This document shows positions 26,087-35,381 of a stretch of 64,000 nt of DNA, piece by piece (within the stretch, counting starts at the first letter, position 1; each line of letters begins with the position of its first letter). Made by a program: the position numbers and the translations under genes. This DNA comes from an uncultured Roseicyclus sp. Its GTDB lineage: Bacteria; Pseudomonadota; Alphaproteobacteria; Rhodobacterales; Rhodobacteraceae. The stretch covers positions 840,501 through 904,500 of the forward strand of contig CANLEH010000001.1 in assembly GCA_947489665.1 (NCBI GenBank), read 5' to 3'. The notes beneath the pieces were generated by a model. That model was not told the origin of the DNA and searched no databases. It was given only the letters and a program-made list of their open reading frames with translations.

Positions 26087-27253
26087 ATGGAAGACGGATT
26101 GGTCAGATCGCTCAGCTTTGGGTTGAGCCAACGTGGTGTGCGTGACCACAACGAACGGCTTTTGCTGTCGCTGATCCAACGTCATGGCGGAATGCCTGGC
26201 AGTGACCTGTCGCGCCGCGCCGGATTATCCCCACCCACAGTGTCCAGCATTTTGCGCAGGCTCGAGTCTGAGGGCCTCGTGCGGCGCGGCGATCCGGTGC
26301 GCGGCAAGGTTGGAAAGCCATCGATCCCAATGCATCTGGATCCAGAGGGTGCGTTTTCGTTTGGCCTCAAGATAGGGCGACGCTCGGCGGAACTGGTTTT
26401 GATCGACTTCACCGGCAATGTGCGCGACGAACGCCAAATAACCTACAGGCGCCCACAACCCGACGCCATCTTCGAATTTGTCGAAGACGGCGTTCGGGGC
26501 ATCACCTCTGGTCTGAGCGCTGTGCACAGCGCGCGGATCTGCGGGTTCGGCGCGGCTGCGGCGTTCGAGATGTGGAATGCCGCAGATGTCAGCGCCGAGA
26601 GTGTCTTTGCGGATTGGCACGGAATTGATCTCCGAGGCCAATTGGAGGATCGTACGGGCCTTCCGGTCTTGAAACTCAACGATGCAACGGCTGCCTGCCA
26701 GGCCGAACATACGTATGGCCGCGGCAAAGAATTTCGGGATTACGCCTATTTCTTTGTTGGTGCCTATATCGGTGGAGGCATTGCATTGGACAACGCCGTT
26801 TATGAGGGGCGGCAAGGCAATGCTGGTGCCCTTGGATCGTTGCGCAGCATCGGGCCCAACGGCGAAAGTATGCAATTGGTGGACATGGCTTCCATCCATC
26901 AGCTTGAACGCCGTCTGCACGAGGTCGACATGGACCCGAGGCAGCTTTGGAATGATCCCGAAAGCTGGCGCAAGTTGACGCGCTACGTGGACCCCTGGCT
27001 GGGACAAACGGCGCAGGAATTGTCCAAAGCAGCCCTCTCAACTTGTTCTGTCATCGATTTCGAGGCGATCCTGATCGACGGAGCTTTCCCGGAACACATT
27101 CGCGATGAATTGGTCGAACGGGTCAGGCGCTACGTCGTCACTCAGGACACGCGCGGCCTCATCTGCCCGCGGATTGAGGCGGGCAGCATCGGCAAAAAGG
27201 CCCGAGCCATTGGCGCAGCCGCGCGCCCTATCGGTACGCAGTTCCTGTTGTAA
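26087..27253 (+). CDS. frcR: ROK-family transcriptional repressor of the fructose transporter
   Basis: The 388-residue protein joins an N-terminal winged HTH (about 20-80: LLLSLIQRHGGMPGSDLSRR, PTVSSILRRLESEGLV) to a ROK sugar-kinase-like domain (FSFGLKIGRRSAELVLIDF, LKLNDATAACQAE, YIGGGIALDNAVYEGRQGNAGALG). The usual ROK zinc cluster CxCGxxGC is not present, since this region reads SLRSIGPNGESMQ. The divergent position next to frcB supports a role as its sugar-responsive repressor. The gene looks less GC-rich than its neighbours. Confidence 0.85.
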   Translation: MEDGLVRSLSFGLSQRGVRDHNERLLLSLIQRHGGMPGSDLSRRAGLSPPTVSSILRRLESEGLVRRGDPVRGKVGKPSIPMHLDPEGAFSFGLKIGRRSAELVLIDFTGNVRDERQITYRRPQPDAIFEFVEDGVRGITSGLSAVHSARICGFGAAAAFEMWNAADVSAESVFADWHGIDLRGQLEDRTGLPVLKLNDATAACQAEHTYGRGKEFRDYAYFFVGAYIGGGIALDNAVYEGRQGNAGALGSLRSIGPNGESMQLVDMASIHQLERRLHEVDMDPRQLWNDPESWRKLTRYVDPWLGQTAQELSKAALSTCSVIDFEAILIDGAFPEHIRDELVERVRRYVVTQDTRGLICPRIEAGSIGKKARAIGAAARPIGTQFLL

Positions 27254-27524
27254 TTGAATTTGTTTCGCGCTGCGAGGCAGCGGGAATGTCCGTTTACTGG
27301 CTAAACGCCGAGTCAGAACTCGAATTCTCCAGTGTCCACGGGGGTCTGCTCCCGACGAGCGTCAATTCCTCATTTCCCGAGCGTTGTGACTTTGGGCGCA
27401 ATACGGAGGGTCGGCCAGATGGCCTCACCGCCGTCTTTTCGCTGTATAGCTGCCATCGCCCTGCTCTCCAGCAGCCCAACACCCCCACCTAGACCCCGCT
27501 CTCAATCTCCCCTAAGCCGCTTCC
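27254..27524. other. Intergenic region, no supported gene
   Basis: These 271 bases lie between frcR and mnmH. Short open frames of about 64-68 codons exist on both strands but overlap each other, lack ribosome-binding sites and have no family features, so none is called. The sequence is less GC-rich than its surroundings. Confidence 0.5.
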
Positions 27525-28574
27525 ATGGCCTTCCCCCTCACCGACCTGCCTGCGCTTCAAGCCGCGAGGTTCGACACCATCATCGACGTCCGCTCCCCCG
27601 CCGAATTCGCCGAGGATCACGTGCCGGGCGCGGTCAACATGCCGGTCCTGTCGAACGAAGAACGCGCGATCGTTGGCACGATCTACGTGCAGGACAGCCC
27701 CTTCAAAGCCCGCAAGATCGGCGCGGCCCTTGTCGCCCGCAACGCCGCCACCGCGATCGAGCAGCACATGATGCACCATGATGGCGGCTGGCGACCGCTG
27801 GTCTATTGCTGGCGTGGCGGGCAACGCTCCCGCAGCTTCACCTCGATCCTCCAACAAATCGGCTGGCGCGCCGAAACCCTGCAAGGTGGCTACCAATCCT
27901 GGCGTCGTCATGTCGTGGCCGAGCTCTACGACGGCACGCTGCCCTTCAAGGTCATCCGCCTCGATGGCCTAACCGGCACGGCGAAGACCGACACGCTCAG
28001 GGCGGCCGCCAACCACGGCGCTCAAATCCTCGACCTTGAAGGCCTCGCGAACCATCGCGGCTCGATCCTGGGCGATATCGACGGCGCGCAACCGGCCCAG
28101 AAAGGCTTCGAAAGCCGGATCCTCGAAACCCTCTCCACCCTCGATCTCTCCCGGCCGCTTCTGATCGAGGCTGAGTCAGCCCGCATCGGCACCCTCCGCC
28201 TCCCACCCGCACTCTGGGCCGCGATGAAAAACAGCCCCCGCATCGTGCTGGAGGCCACGCCCGAGGCGCGCGCCCGCTACCTCGCCGCGCAATACGCCGC
28301 GCTCGTCGCGCAACCCAAGGCGTTGGTCGATCGGCTCGATGGCCTCCGCCCCATCGCTGGCCACGCCACCGTCGATCGCTGGAAATCCCTCCTACACGAG
28401 GGTCAGACCGAGGCTTTGGCCCACGCGCTCATCACAGACCACTACGATCCCGCCTACCGCCGTCTGCGCCGCGAGGATGACACACCCGTCACGGCAAGTC
28501 TCGACGCAGGCGCGCTCACCGCTGATGCAATCGACCAGACCGCCCGCGCCATCGTTGAGATGTCGAAACTCTGA
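27525..28574 (+). CDS. mnmH: tRNA 2-selenouridine synthase (MnmH/SelU)
   Basis: The 349-residue protein has an N-terminal rhodanese domain (IIDVRSPAEFAEDHVPGAVN, active Cys95 in VYCWRGGQRS) and a C-terminal P-loop domain (DGLTGTAKT near 147-155). This is the architecture of MnmH, which replaces sulfur with selenium at the wobble uridine of certain tRNAs, using selenophosphate. The P-loop reads GTAKT where GSGKT is common. The selenophosphate supplier SelD is encoded at 52547. The stop codon lies inside the first unit of a repeat array. Confidence 0.92.
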   Translation: MAFPLTDLPALQAARFDTIIDVRSPAEFAEDHVPGAVNMPVLSNEERAIVGTIYVQDSPFKARKIGAALVARNAATAIEQHMMHHDGGWRPLVYCWRGGQRSRSFTSILQQIGWRAETLQGGYQSWRRHVVAELYDGTLPFKVIRLDGLTGTAKTDTLRAAANHGAQILDLEGLANHRGSILGDIDGAQPAQKGFESRILETLSTLDLSRPLLIEAESARIGTLRLPPALWAAMKNSPRIVLEATPEARARYLAAQYAALVAQPKALVDRLDGLRPIAGHATVDRWKSLLHEGQTEALAHALITDHYDPAYRRLRREDDTPVTASLDAGALTADAIDQTARAIVEMSKL

Positions 28575-28679
28575 CCATCTGGTCGCATCTTTTCCCCAGT
28601 CCCAAAACTCTGATCATTTGGTCGCATTTTTCGCGAAAACCCTGACCAAATGGGCGCATATCCGACCATTTGGTCACAT
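28572..28679. repeat. Four-copy palindromic direct repeat array between mnmH and valS
   Basis: Four related 17-base units lie at 28572-28588, 28611-28627, 28643-28659 and 28663-28679, with consensus TGACCATTTGGTCGCAT. The core GACCANNTGGTC is an inverted repeat. Units 1-3 are also preceded by a similar AAACYC segment, so the end of mnmH including its TGA seems to have been duplicated. Start-to-start spacings are 39, 32 and 20 bases. The array ends 65 bases before the valS ATG and could be an operator cluster. Confidence 0.75.
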
Positions 28680-28744
28680 CCGGCTTGGCCTTGCCGCGCC
28701 CATCCGCTACCTCACGGATCACACCCGTGGAATGGACGAAACCG

Positions 28745-31700
28745 ATGGAAAAGAGCTTTAACGCAGCCGAGGCCGAGGCCCGCATCTCCCAGATGTGGCA
28801 GGCCCGCAATTGCTTTGCCGCTGGCGCGAATTGGGATGGGAAATCAGACGCTTACTCGATCATGATCCCGCCGCCCAACGTCACGGGCGTCCTCCACGTG
28901 GGCCATGCCTTCAACAATACCCTGCAAGATGTCCTGATCCGCTGGCACCGCATGCGCGGCTTCGACACGCTCTGGCAGCCAGGAACGGACCACGCAGGGA
29001 TAGCCACGCAAATGGTTGTCGAACGCGAGCTTGCGAAGTCCCAAATCCAGCGTAAAGACTTGAATCGAGAGGAATTTCTCGATCACGTCTGGGCCTGGAA
29101 AAAGCAATCCGGCGGCACGATCATCGAGCAGTTGAAGCGCCTCGGCGCCTCCTGCGACTGGTCCCGCGAGGCGTTTACCATGTCCGGCGCGCCGGGTGCG
29201 CCCGAAGGTGAAGAGGGCAATTTCCACGATGCCGTCATCCGCGTCTTCGTCGACATGTACAATAAGGGTCTGATTTATCGGGGAAAAAGGCTGGTCAACT
29301 GGGACCCACATTTTGAAACTGCGATCTCGGACCTTGAGGTCGAGAATACCGACGTTGCGGGCCATATGTGGCACTTCAAATACCCGCTCGCCGGCGGCCA
29401 AACCTATGAATACGTTGAGAAAGATGAGGATGGAAACGTCACGCTGCGCGAGACGCGCGACTACATCTCTATCGCAACAACCCGTCCCGAAACGATGCTG
29501 GGTGATGGCGCGGTTGCGGTCCACCCGGATGACGCACGCTATGCGCCAATCGTCGGAAAACTCTGCGAAATTCCGGTTGGGCCCAAAGAACACCGCCGCC
29601 TGATCCCGATCATCACCGACGAATATCCGGACATGACTTTCGGCTCCGGTGCCGTGAAAATCACCGGCGCGCATGACTTCAACGACTACGAAGTCGCCAA
29701 GCGCGGCGGCATTCCCTGCTACCGCCTGCTCGACACCAAAGGCGCGCTTCGTGCTGACGGCGCGCCCTATGCCGAGGCCGCCGAAATCGCGCAAGCCGTT
29801 GCAAATGGGGAGAAAACCCTGGGTGAGATGGAGGTGGATGCCCTCAACCTCGTCCCCGATCACTTGCGGGGTCTGGACCGGTTCGAGGCCCGCGAAAAGG
29901 TTGTGGCCGAGATTACCGCCGAAGGCCTCGCCGTCATGACCACCTCCGACGATCCGCGTCTGGGGGGCAAGAAAAAGAAGGGTGAGGACGAGGAAATCAC
30001 GACCGTCCCGCTGGTCGAGGCCAAGCCCATCACTCAGCCCTTCGGCGACCGCTCCAAGGTCGTGATCGAGCCGATGCTGACCGACCAATGGTTTGTAGAT
30101 ACAGCAAAAATCGTCGGTCCCGCGCTCGACGCCGTCCGCGACGACCGCGTCCGCATAATGCCGGAACAGCACCGCAAGGTGTATTTCCACTGGCTGGAAA
30201 ATATCGAGCCTTGGACCATCTCGCGCCAGCTCTGGTGGGGCCACCAGATCCCGGTTTGGTATGGTGTCACACGGAACAAATCCGACGAGCCAGAGATGGT
30301 TTGCGCGCCGACATTCGATGATGCGCTGCGCTTGTTTTCATTCTCACAATCAATGGAGTTTGATCGCGGTGGCTATGCCGTCGTCGCAAATGAGGCGGAA
30401 GCAAAAGCGGCGTTCGAAGGATCGAAGACACCGGGCAAACCCTTTGCCGCGATCTACCGCGACCCCGACGTCCTCGACACCTGGTTTTCCTCAGGCCTCT
30501 GGCCCATCGGCACCCTCGGCTGGCCCGAGCAAACGCCTGAGCTGCAACGCTATTTCCCGACCTCGACGCTGATCTCCGGCTTCGACATCATCTTCTTCTG
30601 GGTCGCCCGGATGATGATGATGCAACTCGCCGTCGTCGACGACATCCCCTTCAAGGACGTCTACGTCCATGCGCTTGTCCGCGACGAGAAGGGCAAGAAG
30701 ATGTCGAAGAGCACCGGCAACGTGCTCGACCCGCTCGAACTCATCGACGAATACGGCGCCGATGCTGTGCGTTTCACGCTGACCTCCATGGCCGCCATGG
30801 GCCGCGACCTGAAGCTCTCCAAGGACCGCATCGCGGGCTACCGCAACTTCGGCACCAAGCTCTGGAACGCCGCGCGCTTTGCCGAGATGAACGAATGCAA
30901 GCCGAGTGCTGATTTCGACCCCGCGAACGTCACCCAAACGGTCAACAAGTGGATCATCGGCGAAACCGCCCGCGCACGCCTCGCCCATGACGAAGCCCTT
31001 GAAAACTATCGCTTTAACGATGCGGCCAACGGCCTTTACCAGTTTGTCTGGGGCAAGGTCTGCGACTGGTATCTCGAATTCGCCAAGCCTCTGTTTGCCT
31101 CCGGCGACGAGGCCGTCATCGCCGAAACCCGTGCCACGATGGCCTGGGTCATTGACCAATGCCTGATCCTTTTGCACCCAACCATGCCCTTCATCACCGA
31201 AGAGCTCTGGGCCGAGATCGCGACACGCGACAAACCCCTCGTCCACGCCGATTGGCCCGCCTATGGCGCTGAACTCATTGATGAAAATGCCGAAAAAGAA
31301 ATGCGCTGGGTCATCTCGCTGATCGAGGAAATCCGCTCAGTCCGCGCGCAAATGCATGTGCCCGCGGGCCTCAAATGCCAGCTTCTCCAAGCCGATCTGG
31401 ACGAGGCAGGGCAGGGGGCTTTCGCGCGCAACGCCGCTATGATCGAACGCCTCGCGCGCCTCAGCGAAGTCACCCCAACCGACACGCTGCCAAAGGGCGC
31501 TGTGACGATTGCCGTTGATGGCGGCACCTTCGCGCTGCCCATCGCCGATCTGATCGACGTGGCCGAAGAAAAGGCGCGGCTTGAGAAAACCCTTGGAAAG
31601 CTCGCCAAGGAGTTGGGCGGGCTGCGTGGGCGGGTGAACAACCCCAAATTCGCCGAAAGCGCGCCGCCCGAAGTGGTTGAGGAAACAAAGGAAAACCTCG

Positions 31701-31765
31701 CCGCCCGCGAAGAGGAGGAGGCGCGGCTGAAGGAGGCGCTTGCGAGACTTTCTGAGGTGGCATGA
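28745..31765 (+). CDS. valS: Valyl-tRNA synthetase
   Basis: The 1006-residue class I synthetase charges tRNA-Val. Visible are [14 protein letters not shown] (HIGH-type motif at about 51-54), an editing domain ([26 protein letters not shown]), KKMSKSTGN (652-656), [11 protein letters not shown], and a C-terminal coiled coil ([20 protein letters not shown]). The ATG at 28745 gives the normal N-terminus; further in-frame upstream starts would extend into the repeat array. The stop overlaps the next gene by 4 bases. Confidence 0.97.
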   Translation: MEKSFNAAEAEARISQMWQARNCFAAGANWDGKSDAYSIMIPPPNVTGVLHVGHAFNNTLQDVLIRWHRMRGFDTLWQPGTDHAGIATQMVVERELAKSQIQRKDLNREEFLDHVWAWKKQSGGTIIEQLKRLGASCDWSREAFTMSGAPGAPEGEEGNFHDAVIRVFVDMYNKGLIYRGKRLVNWDPHFETAISDLEVENTDVAGHMWHFKYPLAGGQTYEYVEKDEDGNVTLRETRDYISIATTRPETMLGDGAVAVHPDDARYAPIVGKLCEIPVGPKEHRRLIPIITDEYPDMTFGSGAVKITGAHDFNDYEVAKRGGIPCYRLLDTKGALRADGAPYAEAAEIAQAVANGEKTLGEMEVDALNLVPDHLRGLDRFEAREKVVAEITAEGLAVMTTSDDPRLGGKKKKGEDEEITTVPLVEAKPITQPFGDRSKVVIEPMLTDQWFVDTAKIVGPALDAVRDDRVRIMPEQHRKVYFHWLENIEPWTISRQLWWGHQIPVWYGVTRNKSDEPEMVCAPTFDDALRLFSFSQSMEFDRGGYAVVANEAEAKAAFEGSKTPGKPFAAIYRDPDVLDTWFSSGLWPIGTLGWPEQTPELQRYFPTSTLISGFDIIFFWVARMMMMQLAVVDDIPFKDVYVHALVRDEKGKKMSKSTGNVLDPLELIDEYGADAVRFTLTSMAAMGRDLKLSKDRIAGYRNFGTKLWNAARFAEMNECKPSADFDPANVTQTVNKWIIGETARARLAHDEALENYRFNDAANGLYQFVWGKVCDWYLEFAKPLFASGDEAVIAETRATMAWVIDQCLILLHPTMPFITEELWAEIATRDKPLVHADWPAYGAELIDENAEKEMRWVISLIEEIRSVRAQMHVPAGLKCQLLQADLDEAGQGAFARNAAMIERLARLSEVTPTDTLPKGAVTIAVDGGTFALPIADLIDVAEEKARLEKTLGKLAKELGGLRGRVNNPKFAESAPPEVVEETKENLAAREEEEARLKEALARLSEVA

Positions 31766-33918
31766 CACTCAGCACACAAGGCACACGTCTGTTAATGCAA
31801 ACCAAGACGGCTTTGGCCGCGGGTGATGCAGAACTTGCGGATGCCCTACTGACGCGTTTGGCCGACAGTGGCGAAAGCCCGGTCGAAGCCATCGTTTTGC
31901 GTGCACAGATGTTGATCGCGTCCGGGCGTGCGAAGGATGCCATCGATGCTTTGCGGATGGCGCGGGAAGACTCACAATCGGAGCCTGCCCTTTGGATTGC
32001 ATCCATCGACGCAGCCGTAGCCTTGGGCGAAAACGCGGCAATCGCTTCAATCCTTGATGAGGCGAAAGCATCGCGACAGCCCAAGCCGCTCTTGGATCTA
32101 TTGCAGCAAAAGGCGACAAGTAAGAACAAGTCGGGCGCGGCCAAACTGGGTCGCTTGCCAGCAAAGGACTTTCAAGCCGTTGCAGGCCTTTATCAAACAA
32201 GAAAGTTTCCAGAAGCCGAGAGGGCAGCAAAGGGTTTGCTCAAAACCCACTCCCGGGTGGCCCCACTATGGGCGGTACTTGGGGCAGCGCATGCAGCGCA
32301 GGGCAAGGTCGGTGCGGCAGAAAAGGCTTACACCAATGCACTGAAGATTGACCCGGATTACGCGGAGGCGCGTCTTCAGTTGGGGCAGCTTTTGTTGCAG
32401 ACCGGACGGACTGAGGATGCCCTCAAGCAGTTTCATTTGGCTGATGCGATTATCCCGGGCGCACCACTGCTTCAGAAGCAATTCGGGCTGGCCTACGTGG
32501 CGAAAGGGCGCCTGCCATTGGCGATCCAACATCTTTCGGAAGCGGCACGAGGATTGGGTTTTGACCCCGAGGTATTGGCTGCGCTTGTTTACGCGACGAA
32601 TTCAAGCAACCGCACTGATTTGGCGAAAGAAGCGGTGGATGCGGCGGTCAAAAGCCATCCGGACCACCCGGTTGTCCTTCTTGCGCAAGGCCAGATGCTT
32701 TTGGAGGAAGGTGCTTCAACCGAAGCAATCGAGTGTTTCAAGAAGGCAAAAGCATATCCAGCCTTTCGGGCGCGCGCATCCCAGTTCCATGCCGAGGCGC
32801 TGGAGCGCATCGGCGAGCTAAGCTCGGCAAGAGAGGTTTTGACCGACCTGCTTGCATCATCACCGAAAGATGCAGGCGCCTTTTTTCGGTACACGCGGTT
32901 GGGCAGGGTTTCAGCTGACGACACCTTGGTGGCGCATGCTCAGTCTCTGTTTGCCTCCGGAAAAAATGCAGATCAGGCGCAGGTAAGGTATGGGTATGGC
33001 CTTGCAAAGGCGATGGAGGATCGCGGCGAATTTGATCAAGCGTTTCGCTATTTGAAAAAGGCCAAGAAGATCCAGCAGCGCACCTATCCGATCTCCGCTT
33101 CGGCGCCAATTGATGCAGCGTTTTCGGAGATCAAGAAGGTCTGGGAAATGGAAAGGCCCAGATTGCAGGGTTATTCCAGCGAACCGTCACCGATTTTTGT
33201 GACTGGAATGCCGCGGTCAGGCACCTCACTGGTGGAGGCATTGCTTTCGAGCCACAGCACAGTCGCCGCCGGTGGCGAACTCGAAATCCTGTACCCTGCG
33301 TTGGCGAGGGAAATTTCGATCGCTCTGCCGACCCAAACCCCGTTCGATAAAACCCGGATTGCGCGATTGCGCACCGATGTCGAACGGGCCTATCGCGCTC
33401 ATGCCTCCGGGAAGAAGGTTATAACGGATAAATCAATCCTGACCTTTCAGATGATAGGCTTTGTGAAGCAGGTGTTCCCTGATGCCCGCATCGTCGTCGT
33501 CCGTCGCGACCCCCGCGATAATTGCCTTTCGATGTACAAGAACAACTTTATCGACGGTGCCTATCGCTACACCTACGATCTGAAAGCGTTGGGCGAAGCT
33601 TATCTTGGATTTGAAAGGTTTGTGCACTTTTGGCGCAAGGCGTGTCCGAATGATTTCGTCGAAGTTCGATACGAGGATTTGATCGCCGAGCCTGAGAGGA
33701 AAACGCGGGAACTTGTGACGCAGCTTGGCCTGCCGTGGGAAAATCAGTTGCTGGAATTCAACCGAGCACAGCGGTCGGTGAAAACCCTCAGCAGCGCTCA
33801 GGTGCGGCAACCGATCTATTCGTCCTCGGTCGGGGCATGGCGCAACTACCAAGAGCATCTGTCGCCACTGATCGACGTACTTAGGGCCGGAGGGGCTTTG
33901 GCGGACTATGAGACTTGA
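31762..33918 (+). CDS. TPR-repeat sulfotransferase-family protein
   Basis: The 718-residue protein has an N-terminal half of tetratricopeptide repeats (about residues 20-400; for example [20 protein letters not shown] and [19 protein letters not shown]). The C-terminal half is a PAPS-type sulfotransferase domain with 5'-phosphosulfate loop TGMPRSGTS at about 481-489 and 3'-phosphate motif [17 protein letters not shown]. No signal peptide is evident. It may sulfate a protein or glycan, or be a divergent relative. It overlaps valS by 4 bases (ATGA) despite an unrelated function, and by eye has a lower GC content than valS, suggesting later insertion next to it. Confidence 0.83.
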   Translation: MTLSTQGTRLLMQTKTALAAGDAELADALLTRLADSGESPVEAIVLRAQMLIASGRAKDAIDALRMAREDSQSEPALWIASIDAAVALGENAAIASILDEAKASRQPKPLLDLLQQKATSKNKSGAAKLGRLPAKDFQAVAGLYQTRKFPEAERAAKGLLKTHSRVAPLWAVLGAAHAAQGKVGAAEKAYTNALKIDPDYAEARLQLGQLLLQTGRTEDALKQFHLADAIIPGAPLLQKQFGLAYVAKGRLPLAIQHLSEAARGLGFDPEVLAALVYATNSSNRTDLAKEAVDAAVKSHPDHPVVLLAQGQMLLEEGASTEAIECFKKAKAYPAFRARASQFHAEALERIGELSSAREVLTDLLASSPKDAGAFFRYTRLGRVSADDTLVAHAQSLFASGKNADQAQVRYGYGLAKAMEDRGEFDQAFRYLKKAKKIQQRTYPISASAPIDAAFSEIKKVWEMERPRLQGYSSEPSPIFVTGMPRSGTSLVEALLSSHSTVAAGGELEILYPALAREISIALPTQTPFDKTRIARLRTDVERAYRAHASGKKVITDKSILTFQMIGFVKQVFPDARIVVVRRDPRDNCLSMYKNNFIDGAYRYTYDLKALGEAYLGFERFVHFWRKACPNDFVEVRYEDLIAEPERKTRELVTQLGLPWENQLLEFNRAQRSVKTLSSAQVRQPIYSSSVGAWRNYQEHLSPLIDVLRAGGALADYET

Positions 33919-34021
33919 GAGGACATTCCCTGCTGATGACGGGGCAGGAATCCCTCCATTGAGGGCGTAACCGGAAAAGGGGGATAGTGGCGGCATAGAA
34001 TTAAACACAAGGACCCCTTCC

Positions 34022-34447
34022 ATGCGTTTTGTTAAAGCCACCGCTCTCGCCCTCGTCGCCGCTTTGTCGGTCACGGCCACCACCGCGTCTGCCACCGGTT
34101 ACGGCCAGCAGACTTACCCGCAATATGGCTACGGCCACACCCAGCCCGTGAATTACCACGGCCATGGTGGCGGCCAGGGCTACGGCCATTCCAATTGGGG
34201 CCATTACAACAACTATTCCTGGTACCACGTCTCAGGCGTTAGCTATTACGACCACCTGAACGTGCGCAGCGGCCCCGGTGTCCGCAACCACGTGGTCTAC
34301 GCGCTTGCGCACAACGCCTATGGCGTGCAGCTGCAGGATTGCACCGTGATCTCGACCAGCCGCGGCCCTTCGCGCTGGTGTCTTGTGGCGCATAACGGCC
34401 AGGTTCGCGGCTGGGTGAACGCCCGCTTCCTCGCACAGTCCCACTGA
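34022..34447 (+). CDS. Secreted SH3-domain protein with a Gly/His/Tyr-rich linker
   Basis: The 141-residue protein has a signal peptide (MRFVKATALALVAALSVTAT, cleavage near ASA-TG) and a low-complexity segment (about 26-66) rich in Gly, His, Tyr and Gln. A bacterial SH3 domain follows (about 68-138: LNVRSGPGVRNHVVYALAHN, GWVNARFLA). Two Cys in QDCTV and RWCLV could form a disulfide. The ATG follows AAGGA. SH3b domains usually bind cell-wall peptides; the His-rich linker may bind metal. A second, smaller SH3 protein lies 341 bases downstream on the same strand. Confidence 0.75.
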   Translation: MRFVKATALALVAALSVTATTASATGYGQQTYPQYGYGHTQPVNYHGHGGGQGYGHSNWGHYNNYSWYHVSGVSYYDHLNVRSGPGVRNHVVYALAHNAYGVQLQDCTVISTSRGPSRWCLVAHNGQVRGWVNARFLAQSH

Positions 34448-34460
34448 TTTTGACTTAGGA

Positions 34461-34482
34461 GGGTCCGGCCATGGCTGGACCC
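34461..34482. promoter_or_regulatory. Palindrome enclosing a start codon
   Basis: A near-perfect 22-base palindrome with arms GGGTCC/GGACCC is centred on CCATGG, and its central ATG is the predicted start of the following small gene. In the mRNA it would fold the start codon into a stem. It could instead be a terminator-like hairpin for the SH3 gene that ends at 34447. Confidence 0.5.
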
Positions 34483-34704
34483 AACCGACCCATGAACATG
34501 CTCGACACACTTATGATCCGCCACCTTCTGCTGCCCGCCAAACGGCGCGGGTTGCTTGGTGTGTTCGTGGTGATTGCGGCTGCCATTGCCGCTTGTGAGG
34601 TGCGGACAATGGGCATGGGCTTGCAGCGCTCGGACGGGCGGAATGCGGGCCTTGCCGATGCGCTGATTGTGCAACTGGCGCAGGTGCTTCTTCCGGTTCT
34701 GTAG
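34471..34704 (+). CDS. Small hypothetical membrane-associated protein
   Basis: This 77-codon frame starts 23 bases after the SH3 gene and is preceded by AGGAGG, a strong ribosome-binding site, though the start lies within a palindrome. It has a hydrophobic segment at about 29-42 (LLGVFVVIAAAIAAC) ending in a Cys, then EVRTMGMGLQRSDGRNAG and a hydrophobic tail. The first hydrophobic stretch could be a lipoprotein-like or type II anchor. No family recognised. Position between two SH3 genes suggests one transcript. Confidence 0.45.
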   Translation: MAGPNRPMNMLDTLMIRHLLLPAKRRGLLGVFVVIAAAIAACEVRTMGMGLQRSDGRNAGLADALIVQLAQVLLPVL

Positions 34705-34788
34705 GCGGCTGCGAAAACCAGCCATTGAGCGGCTGCGCGCCTTTCCGCTAGGATTTCCCAAGTGTCAGCCCCTTCAAGGACCCTTACG

Positions 34789-35151
34789 ATGAAAGCTTTT
34801 TTTGCCCGCCTTGCCGTTGTCGCCCTGTTTTTGGCCGCCCTTGTCCCCGCCGCACATGCTACGGCCGATGGACCCGATGCATGGCGGGTTCACAACGTTG
34901 CTTCAAATGACGTGCTGAATGTTCGCGTCGGGCCGGGCACTAACTATTTTCAGATCGATGCGCTGCCTTTCAATGCACGTGGTGTGCAGATTGAGTATTG
35001 CGTGCCGACCGTCACTCAGCAGCAGTTCTTTGCCCTGACGGCGCAGCAGCAAGCGCAGTTGAACACCTATCCCACCTGGTGCCTGATTTTCTGGAACGGA
35101 ACGCAGCGCGGTTGGGTCAATCGCCGCTTTCTGACGGAAGACAGCTACTGA
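34789..35151 (+). CDS. Secreted bacterial SH3-domain protein
   Basis: The 120-residue protein begins with a signal peptide (MKAFFARLAVVALFLAALVP, cleavage near AHA-TA) and continues directly into an SH3b domain (DVLNVRVGPGTNYFQIDALP to GTQRGWVNRRFLTED). Two Cys (IEYCVP, TWCLIFW) match those of the neighbouring SH3 protein, so the two are probably paralogues. It carries a Gln-rich insertion (TQQQFFALTAQQQAQ). The start has AAGGA upstream. Role in the envelope is inferred from the domain and signal peptide. Confidence 0.8.
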   Translation: MKAFFARLAVVALFLAALVPAAHATADGPDAWRVHNVASNDVLNVRVGPGTNYFQIDALPFNARGVQIEYCVPTVTQQQFFALTAQQQAQLNTYPTWCLIFWNGTQRGWVNRRFLTEDSY

Positions 35152-35155
35152 GCTG

Positions 35156-35320
35156 TCAGGGGACCAACCGGTCCACCGCCCGCATCATGCCCAACCCCTT
35201 GTCGTAGACCAGCGTCAGCACGCGCCGTCCACCGGTGCGCGCAACGATGGCGGGGCCGAGCCGCGCGGCGGTTGCCGCAGCAGTTCCCAGGATGATGAAT
35301 TGGCGTCTGTTTGGCGTCAT
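35156..35320 (-). CDS. Small Tat-signal protein, conserved Roseobacter type
   Basis: The 54-residue protein starts MTPNRRQFIILGTAAATAAR, a twin-arginine-like signal, and ends with VLTLVYDKGLGMMRAVDRLV. The tail pattern (L/F)xLVYDKxLGxMRAxDxxVP is one I recall from small Tat-targeted proteins in other roseobacters, which supports a real gene. Divergent from the aminotransferase at 35382. No ribosome-binding site of note. Function unknown. Confidence 0.6.
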   Translation of the reverse strand: MTPNRRQFIILGTAAATAARLGPAIVARTGGRRVLTLVYDKGLGMMRAVDRLVP

Positions 35321-35381
35321 GCACTCAATATGGGGCCAGCGCCCCCTTGTCGGGCGGGGAAAAATCGGCAAACGAGGACCT

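Noticed and set aside
27286-27492. Small ORFs on both strands between frcR and mnmH
   Set aside because: They overlap each other, lack ribosome-binding sites and show no recognisable features.
28572-28679. CRISPR array
   Set aside because: Only four imperfect 17-base units with short, unequal spacers; no cas genes.
28844-30244. 466-codon open frame antisense to valS
   Set aside because: Mirror-strand frame typical of high-GC coding DNA; no family features and valS is unambiguous.
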